This document shows positions 6,263 through 7,231 of a stretch of 7,231 nucleotides of DNA, in pieces. Below the pieces are notes generated by a model. The model saw only the letters and a program-made list of their open reading frames with translations. It was not told the DNA's origin and ran no database searches. This stretch comes from Nitrospira sp. (lineage in GTDB: Bacteria; Nitrospirota; Nitrospiria; Nitrospirales; Nitrospiraceae): assembly GCA_025360665.1 (NCBI GenBank), contig JANYBU010000437.1:1-7231 (forward strand), written 5' to 3'. Positions within the stretch are counted from its first letter, which is position 1, and every line of letters starts with the position of its first letter. The position numbers were made by a program, and so were the translations under genes.

Positions 6263-6391
6263 GGACGGATTAAGGGGGTGGGGGATAGCAAATAGTCGTT
6301 CCCCCTGATCTGTCTGAATATTTCCTGGCAAATTCCTCTCGCCTCGATTACGCTCGGCGTGGACGTTGCACAAAGGAAGAAACGAGTCAGC

Positions 6392-6970
6392 ATGACACAA
6401 GCGGCTACTCCAGTGGATTACTTGGGACTCGGACGTCAACTCGCGGGGTTGCTGGGCGAGAGTCTTGAGGGTGCCTCAGCCGATGCGATGAAAGAACTGG
6501 CCCGGGCCTACGATCCCTCAGCCACCGAGGCCCGCATCAGCGCCGAGGTCTTTATTTTCCACAAGTACCTCATTGTGCAAGCCTGTGTCGGCGCGTTTCC
6601 CGCGTCGCATGTCGAACGGGTGGTCGGGGGCCTCTTTGCCGCGTTGAACGAAAAAGCCACAGGGCTCGAGTTTAGCCAGGAACGGCAGAACGCGATGGAG
6701 CAGATGTGGCAGATGCGGGCCAAGCAGTTCGATGCCCCCTTTACGAATGATCGGGAACAGTTTCTCGACGAAGCTGCCGACCCGACCTATTGGAAACAGT
6801 CGATTACCCGGTTTTGCCAGAATGTGTCTGAGATGGAGCATCCTCCCGATATTTGGGCCGGTGGCAAGGGGCCCTCGCACGAAGCGAGTCAGTGCGTCAC
6901 CGCCTCGATCGACCGGCTGGTCTCGGCGATGCGCGAAATGAATCGGTTACACTTCAGCCACCTCTCCTAG
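6392..6970 (+). CDS. Hypothetical 192-aa soluble protein, probably helical
   Basis: I do not recognise this family. The start ATG 6392 is preceded by AAGGAAG (6373-6379), a Shine-Dalgarno-like site at rather long spacing (about 12-14 bp). An in-frame GTG at 6359 would add MDVAQRKKRVS and cannot be excluded. The protein has no signal peptide and no membrane segment. It looks mostly alpha-helical: LGRQLAGLLGESL, MKELARAY, EVFIFHKYLIVQA, VERVVGGLFAALNEKA, RQNAMEQMWQMRAKQF, and a C-terminal SIDRLVSAMREMNRLHF. It holds three Cys (ACVG, FCQN, QCVT) with no metal-binding spacing, and a Trp/Pro-rich stretch (EHPPDIWAGG). It is divergent from uvrA across 188 bp, so shared regulation is possible but unproven. 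A 9-bp repeat cluster begins 15 bp after the stop. Composition and codon use appear ordinary for the window. Confidence 0.85.
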   Translation: MTQAATPVDYLGLGRQLAGLLGESLEGASADAMKELARAYDPSATEARISAEVFIFHKYLIVQACVGAFPASHVERVVGGLFAALNEKATGLEFSQERQNAMEQMWQMRAKQFDAPFTNDREQFLDEAADPTYWKQSITRFCQNVSEMEHPPDIWAGGKGPSHEASQCVTASIDRLVSAMREMNRLHFSHLS

Positions 6971-6985
6971 CGTACGGCCTCGTTC

Positions 6986-7012
6986 GTCTCGCTCGTCCCG
7001 CCTGTCTCGCGC
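6986..7012. repeat. Second cluster of 9-bp GTCTCGCYN-type repeats
   Basis: Three head-to-tail 9-mers: GTCTCGCTC (6986), GTCCCGCCT (6995), GTCTCGCGC (7004). They share the GTCYCGC core with the seven units at 1136-1221. This cluster lies between two convergent genes, 15 bp after the stop of the first and 23 bp before the stop of the second. Confidence 0.7.
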
Positions 7013-7035
7013 GGTTATCCTACGGTGCTGGGGGG

Positions 7036-7230
7036 TTATCGGATTGCAAGCTTCAGCAGTCCGATACAACCGAAGTACAGCGTCATGGATAGGGCCATGG
7101 CCGGCCAGAACCCGACCCGTGGAACGCCAAGAATCATGGTGATGACGTACACGATCCAGGGCGGGACAAACCACAAGAGGTTCTTCGCGTATCCCACCAA
7201 GGACTCGCTGCCACCGTTCAGATAAATCAG
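7036..7230 (-). CDS. C-terminal end of an unrecognised membrane protein (5' end missing)
   Basis: On the minus strand a frame runs in from the right edge and stops at TAA (7038-7036). It encodes 64 residues and has no start in the window. The visible sequence begins LIYLNGGSESLVGYAKNL and holds two hydrophobic segments that look like membrane helices: LLWFVPPWIVYVITMIL and FWPAMALSMTLYFGCIGLL. A short charged turn (GVPRVG) separates them, and the tail is KLAIR. Such length of clean hydrophobic pattern is unlikely by chance in this GC-rich DNA, and it favours this frame over the overlapping frames at 7025-7225 (+) and 6947-7174 (-), which read as low-complexity Arg-rich or patternless protein. 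The family is not recognised; probably a small inner-membrane protein. Confidence 0.72.
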   Translation of the reverse strand: MIYLNGGSESLVGYAKNLLWFVPPWIVYVITMILGVPRVGFWPAMALSMTLYFGCIGLLKLAIR

Positions 7231-7231
7231 A

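Noticed and set aside
6280..6305. GGGGGA/TCCCCC hairpin in the uvrA upstream region
   Set aside because: The stem is only 6 bp with a 14-base loop and no T-run follows, so it cannot be told from chance.
6947..7174. 75-aa minus-strand frame across the gap between the last two genes
   Set aside because: It crosses the 9-bp repeats, giving an Arg/Asp/Glu-rich low-complexity tail, and overlaps the better-supported membrane-protein frame.
7025..7225. 66-aa open frame on the plus strand
   Set aside because: The opposite strand reads as a membrane protein with two clean hydrophobic helices; this frame shows no pattern.

Overview
The window is a GC-rich bacterial chromosomal segment. It most resembles a nitrite/ammonia-oxidiser such as Nitrospira. 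That guess rests on three things: a histidine-rich SmbP-type metal-binding protein, a PDZ-tailed CsgG-like lipoprotein of a type I associate with environmental Gram-negatives, and intergenic repeats resembling ones I remember from Nitrospira genomes. It is not proven here. The SmbP homology and the lipoprotein indicate a Gram-negative envelope.

Layout, left to right. (1) Positions 2-262 hold the 3' end of an SmbP-like gene built from a 43-codon repeat, closed by a strong intrinsic terminator at 289-318. (2) Positions 336-1124 encode a complete nitrilase-superfamily amidohydrolase with an intact E38-K109-C142 triad; it looks unusually similar to hyperthermophilic archaeal nitrilases (PH0642/PaNit type). 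(3) Positions 1136-1221 are an inverted cluster of 9-bp GTCTCGCYN-like repeats. (4) Positions 1271-1831 encode a YqgE/AlgH (UPF0301) protein. (5) The 340-bp gap 1832-2171 is mostly filled by a 208-bp MITE-like element (1836-2043) with terminal inverted repeats and a perfect 20-bp subterminal inverted repeat. (6) Positions 2172-3398 encode a three-part lipoprotein: BamE-like segment, CsgG-like domain, PDZ domain. (7) Positions 3393-6203, minus strand, encode full-length UvrA; its stop codon abuts that of the lipoprotein gene inside a CTATAG palindrome. (8) Positions 6204-6391 are a divergent intergenic region with a plausible uvrA promoter. (9) Positions 6392-6970 encode an unrecognised soluble 192-aa protein. 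(10) Positions 6986-7012 carry a second copy of the 9-bp repeat cluster. (11) Positions 7036-7230, minus strand, are the C-terminal end of an unrecognised membrane protein that continues past the window.

The genes do not form one obvious pathway. This is a mosaic of housekeeping and accessory functions: metal binding, nitrile/amide hydrolysis, nucleotide-excision repair and envelope biology. No phage, CRISPR array, transposase, tRNA or rRNA was seen. The most unusual material is intergenic: the MITE-like element and the 9-bp repeat clusters that sit right after two unrelated stop codons.
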